Shown here: positions 51,940 through 61,042 of the stretch, piece by piece | Numbering within the stretch: position 1 is the stretch's first letter | Layout: each line of letters opens with the position of its first letter | Origin: Sinorhizobium sp. B11 | GTDB taxonomy: Bacteria; Pseudomonadota; Alphaproteobacteria; Rhizobiales; Rhizobiaceae | Direction of reading: 5' to 3' | Assembly (NCBI GenBank): GCA_039725955.1 | Contig: CP091034.1 | Location: 3,286,001 to 3,350,000 of the forward strand | DNA length: 64,000 nucleotides | The notes under the pieces: model-generated | The model's database searches: none | What the model was told of the DNA's origin: nothing | The model's input: only the letters and a program-made list of their open reading frames with translations | Made by a program: the position numbers and the translations under genes

Positions 51940-53433
51940 TCAGAGCTCGCTCAACGTCCGCTTCACCGCATTCTTCCAGCCCCTGAGCTTTACGGCACGG
52001 GTCTTCTCGTCCATCGAGGGTTCGAAGCGCCGGTCACGCTTCCAGGTCGCGGAAAACTTCTCGCGATCCGGCCACACCCCGGCTCTGCTGCCGGCCAGCC
52101 AGGCAGCGCCCAGCGCCGTCGTCTCCAGAATGACTGGGCGGTCGACCGGCGCTTCCAGCAGGTCGGAGAGACGCTGCATCGTCCAGTCGGAAGCCACCAT
52201 GCCGCCATCGACACGCAGCACCGTGTCGTCCGTGCCGTTCTTCCAGTCCTTTTGCATCGCCTCCAGGAGATCGCGCGTCTGGTAACAGACAGCCTCCAGC
52301 GCCGCCCTCGAAAGCTCGGCCGGGCCGCTATTGCGCGTCAGGCCATAGATCGCGCCGCGTGCCTTGGCATCCCAATGCGGTGCGCCGAGCCCGGTAAAGG
52401 CGGGCACAAGATAAACCTCCTGCGTCGGATCGGCCTTCTCCGCCAGATCGTTGGTATCGGATGCCCTGTCGATGATCCCGAGACCATCGCGCAGCCATTG
52501 GACCGCCGCGCCGGCAATGAAGATCGAGCCCTCCAGTGCATAGGTCGTCTCGCCATCAAGGCGATAGGCGATGGTCGTCAGCAACCGGTTCTTCGATCGC
52601 ACCATATCGCTGCCGGTATTCAGAAGCGCGAAGCAGCCGGTGCCATAAGTCGATTTCAGCATGCCCGGCTCGAAGCAGGCCTGACCAATGGTCGCCGCCT
52701 GCTGATCGCCGGCAACGCCGAGGATCGGGATCGCGGCACCAAACAGCTCGGGATCGACGATGCCGAAATCATCGGCGCAATCCTTCACTTCCGGTAGCAT
52801 GGCGGCCGGTACGCGCAGGATGTCGAGCAGATCCTCGTCCCATTCGTTGGTGGCGATATTGAACATCAGCGTGCGCGAGGCATTGGTCGCGTCGGTCACG
52901 AAGCTCTTGCCGCCCGTCAGTCGCCAGATGAGGAACGTGTCGATCGTGCCGAAGCAGAGGTCGCCGCGCGCTGCTCTCGCCCGCGCGCCCTTCACGTTTG
53001 CAAGCATCCAGGAAAGCTTGGTGCCCGAGAAATAGGGATCGAGAATGAGCCCGGTCTTCTTCGTGAAGGTGCGCTCCAGATCCTGCCGCTTCAGATTGTC
53101 GCAATAACTCGCCGTGCGCCGGTCCTGCCAGACGATGGCATTCTGGATCGGCTTGCCGCTCTCGCGCTCCCAGACAACGACGGTCTCGCGTTGGTTGGTG
53201 ATGCCGAGTGCTGCAATATCCTTTGCCGTGACCTTGGCTTCGCGCAGCGCCATATGGACGGTGGAAACGACCGAATCCCAGATTTCCTCAGGATCATGTT
53301 CCACCCAGCCGGAGCGCGGATAGAACTGCGTGAATTCCTTCTGGCCCATGCCGGCGATCTTCATGTCGCCATCGAAGACGATCGCCCGCGTCGAGGTCGT
53401 TCCCTGATCGACCGCCAGAACATATCCACCCAT
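51940..53433 (-). CDS. glpK: glycerol kinase
   Basis: GlpK phosphorylates glycerol to glycerol-3-phosphate. The 497-residue FGGY-family protein shows LAVDQGTTSTRAIVFD at the N-terminus, the WQDRRT and GTIDTFLIWRLTGG segments, GVAGDQQAATIGQ, and the GLGAPHWDAKARG and RVDGGMVASDW motifs. Length and motifs fit the family closely. The glp uptake and dehydrogenase genes are not next to it. It is divergent from bdhA. Confidence 0.96.
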   Translation of the reverse strand: MGGYVLAVDQGTTSTRAIVFDGDMKIAGMGQKEFTQFYPRSGWVEHDPEEIWDSVVSTVHMALREAKVTAKDIAALGITNQRETVVVWERESGKPIQNAIVWQDRRTASYCDNLKRQDLERTFTKKTGLILDPYFSGTKLSWMLANVKGARARAARGDLCFGTIDTFLIWRLTGGKSFVTDATNASRTLMFNIATNEWDEDLLDILRVPAAMLPEVKDCADDFGIVDPELFGAAIPILGVAGDQQAATIGQACFEPGMLKSTYGTGCFALLNTGSDMVRSKNRLLTTIAYRLDGETTYALEGSIFIAGAAVQWLRDGLGIIDRASDTNDLAEKADPTQEVYLVPAFTGLGAPHWDAKARGAIYGLTRNSGPAELSRAALEAVCYQTRDLLEAMQKDWKNGTDDTVLRVDGGMVASDWTMQRLSDLLEAPVDRPVILETTALGAAWLAGSRAGVWPDREKFSATWKRDRRFEPSMDEKTRAVKLRGWKNAVKRTLSEL

Positions 53434-53614
53434 GCGATTCCTCCCGCTGCATGCTGTTGCCGTGGCAAATCAATAGGGCAGGTCCGCCCGGCTTGGAAGG
53501 GCGTAACTGGCAGTGGCGTCCCTCAGCCACTTCCCGATTGCCAGCCCGACGCCTTTGAGCATAACCTCGCTCCAACGCTGCAATGCAGCATCTCATTGTC
53601 AGGGAGGAAGAAGC

Positions 53615-54391
53615 ATGAGCAGATCAGTCGTCGTCACCGGGTCCACCAGCGGCATCGGGCTTGCGATTGCCACTGCCTTTGCCGCCAGGGGCGACAACGT
53701 CGTCATCAACGGCTTCGGAAAAGAAGATGAAATCAAGGCGATAGTCGAGCGCCTTGAATCATCGTCGAAAGCCAAGGCCCTCTATCACCCGGCCGATATG
53801 ACGAAGCCATCAGAGATTGCCGATCTGATCGAAACTGCGGCCAGGACCTTCGGGACGGTCGATGTGCTCGTCAACAATGCCGGCATCCAGCATGTCGAAA
53901 AGATCGAGGATTTCCCGATCGAAAAGTGGGACCAGATCATCGCCATCAATCTGTCCAGCTCTTTCCATACGATGCGTGCTGCGATCCCGCTGATGAAGGC
54001 GAAAAAACACGGCCGCATCATCAACATCGCTTCGGCGCATGGCCTGGTCGCCTCGCCCTTCAAATCTGCCTATGTAGCGGCAAAGCATGGTATATTGGGC
54101 CTGACAAAGACGGCCGCCCTCGAACTCGCCGAATTCGGCGTGACGGTAAACGCGATCTGCCCCGGTTACGTGCTGACCCCGCTGGTCGAAAGACAGATCC
54201 CGGATACAGCAAAGGCGCGCGGCATGACGGAGGAGCAGGTCAAGACCGAAGTCATCCTCAAGGCGCAACCGACGCACGAATTCGTCAAGGCCGAGGAAAT
54301 CGGCGCGCTGGCGCTCTACCTCGCAAGCGAGGAAGCCCGGCAGGTGACCGGCACGCATATCTCGATTGACGGGGGCTGGACGGCGGCATAA
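53615..54391 (+). CDS. bdhA: D-beta-hydroxybutyrate dehydrogenase
   Basis: BdhA oxidises D-3-hydroxybutyrate to acetoacetate with NAD in the breakdown of poly-hydroxybutyrate. The 258-residue short-chain dehydrogenase has GSTSGIGLA at residues 9-17, NNAG, and the catalytic Ser140, Tyr153 and Lys157 (SAYVAAKHG). The C-terminal HEFVKAEEIGALALYLAS segment is typical of 3-hydroxybutyrate dehydrogenases. A perfect AGGGAGGA stands before the ATG. In S. meliloti bdhA is co-transcribed with xdhA2 and xdhB2; the same order occurs here, with xdhA 27 bp downstream. Confidence 0.93.
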   Translation: MSRSVVVTGSTSGIGLAIATAFAARGDNVVINGFGKEDEIKAIVERLESSSKAKALYHPADMTKPSEIADLIETAARTFGTVDVLVNNAGIQHVEKIEDFPIEKWDQIIAINLSSSFHTMRAAIPLMKAKKHGRIINIASAHGLVASPFKSAYVAAKHGILGLTKTAALELAEFGVTVNAICPGYVLTPLVERQIPDTAKARGMTEEQVKTEVILKAQPTHEFVKAEEIGALALYLASEEARQVTGTHISIDGGWTAA

Positions 54392-54418
54392 CCATTTTAG
54401 AAAACATCCGGGAATATC

Positions 54419-55885
54419 ATGAACGACAGCATCCGTTTCATCCTCAATGGCGAGGACGTTACTTTGGGCAATGTCCGGCCGACGGAGACTCTTCTCGATT
54501 TTCTCCGGCTGAAGCGACGGCTGACAGGCACCAAGGAAGGCTGCGCCGAAGGCGATTGCGGCGCCTGCACCGTGCTGATCGGCCGGCTCATTGATGGCAA
54601 GCTCTTCTATGAATCCGTCAATGCCTGCATCCGCTTCATCGGCTCGCTGCACGCGACCCACGTCGTGACGATCGAGCACCTGGCTGCAAAGGATGGCACG
54701 CTGCATCCGGTGCAGCAGGCCATGGTCGATTGCCACGGCTCCCAATGCGGCTTCTGCACGCCTGGCTTCGTCATGTCCCTGTACGGGCTCTGGCTCTCCA
54801 ACGATAAGCCGGATCGTGCCGAGATCGAAAAGGCGCTGCAAGGCAATCTCTGTCGCTGCACCGGCTACGAGCCCATCGTCAAGGCCGCCGAGCAGGTGAG
54901 CCTACAGCGCCCAAGCACGCTTTTCGATCCGCTTGAAAAGACCCGCGCCGAAATCATTGCCCGTCTCTGGGCCATGCAGGCATCCGAGACGATCTCGATT
55001 GCGTCAGAAGAGGGCCGCCTCATTGTGCCCCGCTCCGCCGACGCGCTTGCGCGGGTGCTGGCCGCCGAGCCGACGGCGACCATCGTTGCCGGCTCCACCG
55101 ATGTCGGCCTCTGGGTGACGAAGCAGATGCGTGAGCTAGATCCCGTCATCTTCATCAATCATCTGACGGAGCTTCAGTCGATCATTGCAGGCGAATACGG
55201 CATTACCATCGGCGCCGGCGTCACCTATACCCGTGCGCTTGAGACCATCGCCCGTAAGATACCTGCCTTTGCCCGCCTCATAACGCGCATCGGCGGCGAT
55301 CAGGTGCGCAACATGGGCACCATCGGCGGCAACATCGCCAATGGCTCGCCGATCGGCGACAGCCCGCCGCCCCTGATCGCGCTCGGCGCACAACTGACGC
55401 TGCGCTCGATCGAAGGTGTGCGCAGGCTGCCGCTCGAGGATTACTTCATCACCTATGGCAAACAGGATCGGAAACCGGGCGAATTCGTCGAGAGCGTCTT
55501 CGTGCCCTACCCGGTCGCAGACGCCAAGTTCGCCGCCTACAAGATCAGCAAACGCCGAGACGAGGATATTACCGCCGTGCTCGGTGCCTTCTATCTGGTG
55601 CTGGACGAAGCCGAGCGCGTCACCGAGATCCACATTGCCTTTGGCGGCATGGCGGCAATACCCAAGCGCGCCCGCAGCGTCGAGGCCGAGCTGATCGGCA
55701 AGCCCTGGAGCGAAGCGACCATCGAGGCTGCACGCCCTGCCTTTGACGCCGACTTCCAGCCGCTGACGGACTGGCGCGCCACAGCGGAATATCGCCAGCT
55801 GACGGCCAAGAACCTGCTGACGCGGTTTTACCTTGAAACGGTCGGTGCGCCCGCCGAGCTGAAGCGGTTCGAGGAGGTGGCATGA
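54419..55885 (+). CDS. xdhA: xanthine dehydrogenase small subunit XdhA (2Fe-2S and FAD)
   Basis: XdhA carries electrons from the molybdenum centre to NAD. The 488-residue protein has two [2Fe-2S] domains, with Cys42, Cys47, Cys50 and probably Cys70 in the first and Cys110, Cys113, Cys145 and Cys147 in the second (GFCTPGF, CRCTGYEP). An FAD-binding domain follows (IVAGSTDVGLWVTKQ, MGTIGGNIANGSPIGDSPP). It follows bdhA by 27 bp. The 181-bp gap to xdhB is unusual for these partners and is filled by a palindromic repeat. Confidence 0.94.
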   Translation: MNDSIRFILNGEDVTLGNVRPTETLLDFLRLKRRLTGTKEGCAEGDCGACTVLIGRLIDGKLFYESVNACIRFIGSLHATHVVTIEHLAAKDGTLHPVQQAMVDCHGSQCGFCTPGFVMSLYGLWLSNDKPDRAEIEKALQGNLCRCTGYEPIVKAAEQVSLQRPSTLFDPLEKTRAEIIARLWAMQASETISIASEEGRLIVPRSADALARVLAAEPTATIVAGSTDVGLWVTKQMRELDPVIFINHLTELQSIIAGEYGITIGAGVTYTRALETIARKIPAFARLITRIGGDQVRNMGTIGGNIANGSPIGDSPPPLIALGAQLTLRSIEGVRRLPLEDYFITYGKQDRKPGEFVESVFVPYPVADAKFAAYKISKRRDEDITAVLGAFYLVLDEAERVTEIHIAFGGMAAIPKRARSVEAELIGKPWSEATIEAARPAFDADFQPLTDWRATAEYRQLTAKNLLTRFYLETVGAPAELKRFEEVA

Positions 55886-55902
55886 TAAGGATGGTGTTTG
55901 TT

Positions 55903-56040
55903 GGTGCCGTGTGGCCCCCTCATCCGGCTGCCGCCACCTTCTCCCCGCTGGGGAGAAGGGGATGCCGCGCCGTCTCCTTCCCCCCTTCTCCCCTGGGGGA
56001 GAAGGTGCCCGAAGGGCGGATGAGGGGGCCACACGGCACC
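55903..56040. repeat. RIME-like palindromic element, 138 bp, with perfect 24-bp inverted ends
   Basis: The left arm at 55903-55926 and the right arm at 56017-56040 are exact inverted complements over 24 bases, beginning GGTGCCGTGTGGCCCC. Inside lie two further hairpins built from CCTTCTCCCC and GGGGAGAAGG (55937-55959 and 55984-56005). The layout is that of the intergenic mosaic elements common in Rhizobium genomes. It fills most of the xdhA-xdhB gap. It has no coding content, and the terminal arms make a structure strong enough to act on mRNA. Confidence 0.85.
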
Positions 56041-56066
56041 ACATCTGCCCACGAAGGAGCCATCTG

Positions 56067-58403
56067 ATGGACAAGTCCACCTTCGAGGATCGCAAGCTCA
56101 TCAACGGCCAGATGCATGTCTCGCTGCGCCATGATTCAGCGCATAAGCATGTCACCGGAAGTGCCGATTATATCGACGATATTCCAGAACCCGCAGATCT
56201 CCTGCATGGCGCGCTCGGAATGTCGGACCGCGCCCATGCCGAGATCGTCTCGATGGATCTCTCCGAGGTCGCGGCCTGTCCCGGCGTCGTCTGGGTCTTC
56301 ACCGGCAAGGACATTCCCGGCGTAAACGACGTCAGCTCGAATGGCAGCAACGATGAGCCGCTGCTTGCCGAAACCAAGGTCGAATTCCACGGCCAGCCGA
56401 TCTTTGCGGTGATCGCGCAAACCCGCGAGATCGCGCGCCGCGCCGCGCGCAAGGCAAAGATCGAATATCGCGATCTCCCCCATTGGAGCGACATCGACGC
56501 CGCCATTGAAAATGGCAGCCCGCTCGTCATAACCCCGATGACGCTGCAGCGTGGCGAAGCGAAAGCGGAAATGGAAAATGCTCCGCGCCGGCTGAAGGGC
56601 CAGATGCGCATCGGCGGCCAGGAGCATTTCTACCTTGAGAGCCATATTGCCATGGCGATCCCTGGCGAGGACGATGAGGTCGCCGTCTGGTCCTCGACCC
56701 AGCATCCGAGCGAAATCCAGCATATCGTCGGGCATGTGCTGAACATTCCCTCGAACGCCGTCACCGTCAACGTGCGCCGCATGGGCGGTGGCTTCGGCGG
56801 CAAGGAAACGCAGGGCAATCAATTCGCAGCGTTGGCCGCAGTGGCAGCCAAGAAGCTGAAGCGCGCCATCAAGTTTCGCCCGGACCGTGACGAGGACATG
56901 AGCGCCACCGGCAAGCGGCACGACTTCCGTGTCGACTATGAACTCGGTTTCGATGACGAAGGCCGGATCCATGCGGTCGACGCCACCTATTCCGCCCGCT
57001 GCGGCTTTTCCTCGGACCTGTCCGGCCCGGTCACCGACCGTGCGCTGTTCCATGCCGATTCCAGCTATTTTTATCCGCATGTGCATCTGATCTCGCAGCC
57101 GCTGAAGACGCATACCGTCTCCAACACCGCCTTTCGCGGTTTCGGTGGCCCGCAGGGCATGCTCGGCGCCGAGCGCTTCATCGAAGAAATCGCCTATGCC
57201 GTCGGCAAGGACCCGCTTGATATCCGCAAGCTGAATTTCTACGGCCAGCCGGGCTCGGGGCGCACGACCACGCCCTTTCATCAGGAGGTCGAGGACAACA
57301 TCATCGCCCGCGTCGTCGAGGAACTCGAAGACAGCGCCGACTACCGTGCCCGGCGCAACGCCATCGTCGCCTTCAATCGCGACAACCGCTATATCCGCAA
57401 GGGCATTGCGCTGACGCCAGTGAAATTCGGCATCTCCTTCACCATGACCGCCTTCAACCAGGCCGGCGCCCTCGTCCATATCTATCAGGATGGCTCGATC
57501 CATCTGAACCATGGCGGCACGGAAATGGGCCAGGGCCTCTACACCAAGGTGGCACAGGTTCTGGCCGACAGCTTCCAGGTCGATATAGACCGCGTGAAGA
57601 TCACGGCGACCACGACGGGCAAGGTGCCAAACACATCGGCGACCGCCGCCTCCTCTGGTTCGGACCTGAACGGCATGGCCGCCTATGATGCGGCCCGCCA
57701 GCTTAGGGAACGGCTGGTCGCATTCGCAGCAGAGAAATGGGAAGTGCCGGTCTCGGAGGTCATCTTCCTGCCGAACCGCGTGCGGGTCGGCGAGATCGAA
57801 ATCCCCTTCCCTGATTTCATCAAGCAGGCCTATTTCGCCCGCGTTCAGCTGTCGGCCGCCGGCTTCTATAAGACGCCGAAGATCCATTGGGACCGCAAGG
57901 CCGGCCGCGGCACGCCCTTCTATTATTTCGCCTATGGCGCCGCCTGCACCGAGGTGACGATCGACACGCTGACCGGCGAATATCTGATCGACCGCACCGA
58001 TATCCTCCACGATGTCGGCCGTTCCCTGAACCCGGCAATCGATATCGGCCAGGTCGAGGGCGCCTTCGTCCAGGGAATGGGCTGGCTGACGACCGAGGAA
58101 CTCTGGTGGGATGAAAAGGGCCGCCTGCGCACGCACGCCCCCTCCACCTACAAGATCCCCCTCGCCTCCGACCGGCCGAAGATCTTCAACGTGCGGCTCG
58201 CCGAATGGTCCGAGAATGCGGAAGCCACGATCGGCCGTTCCAAGGCCGTCGGTGAACCGCCCTTCATGCTGGCGATCTCCGTGCTGGAAGCGCTCTCCAT
58301 GGCCGTCGCCAGCGTCGCGAATTACCGCGTCTGCCCCCATCTCGATGCCCCCGCAACGCCCGAACGCGTGCTGATGGCGGTCGAGAGGATGAAGAGGGTG
58401 TAG
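56067..58403 (+). CDS. xdhB: xanthine dehydrogenase large subunit XdhB (molybdopterin-binding)
   Basis: XdhB holds the molybdenum cofactor and hydroxylates hypoxanthine and xanthine to urate. The 778-residue protein starts with the a/b-hammerhead domain (TGSADYIDDIPEPADLLHGAL, then GKDIPGVNDVSSNG) and continues with the cofactor-binding domain (GQEHFYLESHIAMAIPGED, RRMGGGFGGKET, TAFRGFGGPQG, GGTEMGQGLYTK, TAASSGSDLNG and AVGEPPFML with the catalytic Glu). The ATG at 56067 has AAGGAG before it. The open frame extends upstream through the repeat but that part is not protein. xdhC follows 2 bp later. Confidence 0.94.
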   Translation: MDKSTFEDRKLINGQMHVSLRHDSAHKHVTGSADYIDDIPEPADLLHGALGMSDRAHAEIVSMDLSEVAACPGVVWVFTGKDIPGVNDVSSNGSNDEPLLAETKVEFHGQPIFAVIAQTREIARRAARKAKIEYRDLPHWSDIDAAIENGSPLVITPMTLQRGEAKAEMENAPRRLKGQMRIGGQEHFYLESHIAMAIPGEDDEVAVWSSTQHPSEIQHIVGHVLNIPSNAVTVNVRRMGGGFGGKETQGNQFAALAAVAAKKLKRAIKFRPDRDEDMSATGKRHDFRVDYELGFDDEGRIHAVDATYSARCGFSSDLSGPVTDRALFHADSSYFYPHVHLISQPLKTHTVSNTAFRGFGGPQGMLGAERFIEEIAYAVGKDPLDIRKLNFYGQPGSGRTTTPFHQEVEDNIIARVVEELEDSADYRARRNAIVAFNRDNRYIRKGIALTPVKFGISFTMTAFNQAGALVHIYQDGSIHLNHGGTEMGQGLYTKVAQVLADSFQVDIDRVKITATTTGKVPNTSATAASSGSDLNGMAAYDAARQLRERLVAFAAEKWEVPVSEVIFLPNRVRVGEIEIPFPDFIKQAYFARVQLSAAGFYKTPKIHWDRKAGRGTPFYYFAYGAACTEVTIDTLTGEYLIDRTDILHDVGRSLNPAIDIGQVEGAFVQGMGWLTTEELWWDEKGRLRTHAPSTYKIPLASDRPKIFNVRLAEWSENAEATIGRSKAVGEPPFMLAISVLEALSMAVASVANYRVCPHLDAPATPERVLMAVERMKRV

Positions 58404-58405
58404 CC

Positions 58406-59257
58406 ATGACCCGGCGCGAAATCCTTTCCGGTTTTGTGCCCGGCAGCGACTTCCGCGCCTTTCTGGCCCTCCAGCCCGATGTGATCCTTGTCGAAATAAC
58501 GGGCACGCAGGGCTCGACACCGCGCGAGACCGGCGCCTTCATGCTGGTTTCGGGCAGCAGCCTCTGGGGCACGATCGGAGGCGGCCAGTTCGAATTCATC
58601 GCGATCGGCAATGCCCGCGACCTGCTCGCCGGCACCGGCGGCACCGACGTCATGGATATTCCGCTCGGCCCGGAAATCGGCCAGTGCTGCGGCGGCCGCA
58701 CGCAACTGCGCTTCCGGCCTGTGACGGATGCAGTCAGGAACGAGCTGGAGAAAAAGCGGGAAAGCGAAGCCGAACAGCTGCTGGAAGTCTACGTCTTCGG
58801 CGCCGGCCATGTCGGCCGCGCGCTTGCCGCGGCACTCGCGCCGCTGCCGCTTTCGGTCACCGTTATCGAGACCCGGAAAGACGAACTCGCCAATCTTCCG
58901 GTCTCGACGAAGAGCCTGTTGGTGCCGATGCCCGAGGCATTGGTGAAGGACATGCCTGCAGGTGCGGCACTCGTCATCCTCACCCATGACCATGCGCTGG
59001 ATTTTCTGATCGCGCGGGAAGCACTCGCCCGCGCAGACTTTGCCTATACTGGCATGATCGGCTCAGCCACCAAGCGGGCGACCTTCGCGAACTGGCTTTC
59101 CCGTGATGCAGGCGGCGAACGCTCCTGGCTCGATCACCTTACACTGCCGATCGGCGGATCGGCAGTGAAGGACAAGCGCCCTCACGTCATCGCCGCCATG
59201 ACGGCCGCCGAGATCCTGACCGCACTGGCCTCCTACCGCGACCGATCGTCCTCGTAG
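58406..59257 (+). CDS. xdhC: xanthine dehydrogenase accessory protein XdhC
   Basis: XdhC binds molybdenum cofactor, supports its sulphuration and inserts it into XdhB. The 283-residue protein has the N-terminal XdhC/CoxI domain (EITGTQGSTPRETGAFMLV, GTIGGGQFE, CCGGRTQLRF with the conserved Cys pair) and a Rossmann C-terminal domain (VYVFGAGHVGRALA, THDHALD, YTGMIGSATKRA). The start is 2 bp after the xdhB stop. The last 25 bp overlap a convergent small gene. Confidence 0.93.
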   Translation: MTRREILSGFVPGSDFRAFLALQPDVILVEITGTQGSTPRETGAFMLVSGSSLWGTIGGGQFEFIAIGNARDLLAGTGGTDVMDIPLGPEIGQCCGGRTQLRFRPVTDAVRNELEKKRESEAEQLLEVYVFGAGHVGRALAAALAPLPLSVTVIETRKDELANLPVSTKSLLVPMPEALVKDMPAGAALVILTHDHALDFLIAREALARADFAYTGMIGSATKRATFANWLSRDAGGERSWLDHLTLPIGGSAVKDKRPHVIAAMTAAEILTALASYRDRSSS

Positions 59258-59430
59258 TGCGGATCGCGTCCGTCCAGGAAACCGAGATCGCGCTTGATGC
59301 GATCGGGCATGGCATCCATATCCAGCCGCGGTATCCGGCTGCCGATTCCGCCGGCCAGCCGGCGAATGACGGTGGTGATTAGCGCCTCTCTTGCTGGAGA
59401 ACGGCTGTCGTCGATAGCTTGGCAATCCAT
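59233..59430 (-). CDS. conserved small hypothetical protein
   Basis: This is a 65-residue charged protein. The C-terminal MPDRIKRDLGFLDGR pattern resembles the tail of small DUF1127-like rhizobial proteins, with an arginine-rich middle (VIRRLAGGIGSRIPRLDMD). I chose the ATG at 59430 because GAGGTGA lies at good spacing; the longer open frame to 59628 runs into the LysR gene. It overlaps the xdhC 3' end by 25 bp on the opposite strand and is divergent from the LysR gene. Function unknown. Confidence 0.6.
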   Translation of the reverse strand: MDCQAIDDSRSPAREALITTVIRRLAGGIGSRIPRLDMDAMPDRIKRDLGFLDGRDPHYEDDRSR

Positions 59431-59530
59431 GACATCACCTCGATGGCTTGATGAGATGATTGCAGTTTGTCGGGAAAAATGCTGCAATTCCAATCGAACA
59501 ATCGTCTGCATCCATAAAGAGAACTTATTC

Positions 59531-60427
59531 ATGAAACTGTCGAAGCAGTTCCCGCTGAATGCGCTGCGCGTCTTCGAAGCCGTGGCCCGGCTCGGCAGCT
59601 TCACCAGGGCCGGGGATGAACTCGGCATGACGCAGACGGCCGTCAGCTACCAGATCAAGCTTCTGGAAGAGAATATCGGTGAGCCCCTCTTTCTGCGCCG
59701 CCCGCGTCAGATCGAGCTGACCGAAGCAGGCGAACACCTGGCGCCGAGAGTTTCGGATGCATTCAACATCCTGATCGAAGCCATGGCCTCGATGCGCAAG
59801 ACGACGGAGGAAACGCTGACGATCCATTCGACGGCGACTTTCGCCCAGCAATGGCTGTCGCGCTATATCGGTTCCTTCCAGCTTCAATACCCCAATATTG
59901 CCGTCAGGCTGGTCACCTCGGGCAACATCGTCGATTTCCAGAAAGAGGCCGCAGATGTAGCGATCCGCTGGGGTCGCGGCGACTGGCCGGGGCTCATCAG
60001 CCACCGGCTGATGAAGCTCGACTATTCCCCCATGCTGAGCCCCAAGCTCGCTGCCGAAATGGGCGGCATCCACGAGCCCGCAGATCTCCTGAAACTGTTC
60101 CTGATCAGCGCCGGCGATTCCTGGTGGGCGGAATGGTTCGCGGCCGCCGGCGTCAAGGATGCCGATCTCTCCCGCTATCCGAAAAGCGAATTCGGCACCC
60201 AGATCCTCGATGCCAGCATCGCGATCGCCGGCGGCGGTGTCGCCATGCTCAATCCCGGCCATTTCCAGGACGATGTCGCGGCCGGCAGGCTTTACCAGCC
60301 CTTCGAACTGACCGGCAATGACGGACGCGACTATTGGCTCGCCTATCCCGAAAACAGGCGAAACGTTCCGAAAATCAGGAATTTCCGGAAATGGCTGCTC
60401 GAGAAATTCAACGTCGAGCAAGCCTGA
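59531..60427 (+). CDS. LysR-family regulator (GcvA-like)
   Basis: This 298-residue LysR protein has an N-terminal helix-turn-helix (LNALRVFEAVARLGSFTRAGDELGMTQTAVSYQIKLLEE, named by its ends) and a PBP2 substrate-binding domain. The segments DVAIRWGRGDWPGL and ASIAIAGGGVAMLN are typical of the GcvA/AmpR-like group. It could regulate the purine genes around it or a neighbour elsewhere; it is divergent from the 65-residue gene, not from xdh. The ATG at 59531 gives the normal family N-terminus. Confidence 0.88.
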   Translation: MKLSKQFPLNALRVFEAVARLGSFTRAGDELGMTQTAVSYQIKLLEENIGEPLFLRRPRQIELTEAGEHLAPRVSDAFNILIEAMASMRKTTEETLTIHSTATFAQQWLSRYIGSFQLQYPNIAVRLVTSGNIVDFQKEAADVAIRWGRGDWPGLISHRLMKLDYSPMLSPKLAAEMGGIHEPADLLKLFLISAGDSWWAEWFAAAGVKDADLSRYPKSEFGTQILDASIAIAGGGVAMLNPGHFQDDVAAGRLYQPFELTGNDGRDYWLAYPENRRNVPKIRNFRKWLLEKFNVEQA

Positions 60428-60457
60428 CTATACAGCGCGTTAAGAAATGCGCGTCGC

Positions 60458-60790
60458 TCAGTATCCCATGTCGGGCGCATAGAAACATCGCGGCGTGTCC
60501 TCGTTCGGAAACAGGCAGAGATGGTAGTCGCTGTCACCCGAATGCATCGCCTTGGTCATCGGCAGCAGAAAAACATGGTCGCGCGTCACAAGCCGGTGAT
60601 CGCCGGGCCTTAACGTCAGAAGATAGCCATTGGGAGTAATGGCCACGGTTTTGGACGGGATCATCTGGCAATCGCCGTTATGAGCATCTCCATTGCAACA
60701 GTAAGGGTCGTAACTCCAACCCGTAGCGGCGTCGTGGGCCGTCGCAAACGACGCATATGCAATCATCACGCATGTCAGAATGCTGCGCAT
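60458..60790 (-). CDS. small secreted Cys-containing hypothetical protein
   Basis: This 110-residue protein has a short signal peptide (MRSILTCVMIAYASFATA) and a mature part with six Cys or so (YDPYCCNGDAHNGDC, HLCLFPNED, CFYAPDMGY) that suggest disulphides. I recognise no family with certainty; it looks like the small periplasmic proteins widespread in rhizobia with a CCNG/DC motif. The ATG at 60790 has GGAGA at good spacing; the ATG at 60796 is nearer. It stands alone between two plus-strand regulators. Confidence 0.65.
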   Translation of the reverse strand: MRSILTCVMIAYASFATAHDAATGWSYDPYCCNGDAHNGDCQMIPSKTVAITPNGYLLTLRPGDHRLVTRDHVFLLPMTKAMHSGDSDYHLCLFPNEDTPRCFYAPDMGY

Positions 60791-61042
60791 GGGCATCTTC
60801 TCCGTCGATGAATGCGCCGCCAGTGTCGTGCGGTTTCCACCTCGTTCCGGCGGCCCAATATTTAACAACTGTAATTCGATCTGCACATTTCAAGGAACCT
60901 TCTGTTCCACATTGACGCATTCACGGCGGATAAAATGTCGCAGAAATCGGCCGTTTTTTAAGGCACGCGAAACACACGTCTCCTTGGCAGCACGATGCAC
61001 AACCAGATTGCCACCTCAAATTGCGCGGATATAAATATCCCC

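Noticed and set aside
55911..56066. N-terminal extension of XdhB through the repeat element
   Set aside because: The codons derive from the palindromic repeat; the family start and AAGGAG are at 56067.
56136..58520. 794-codon minus-strand open frame opposite xdhB and the xdhC start
   Set aside because: It mirrors the codon pattern of xdhB and shows no motif or ribosome-binding site.
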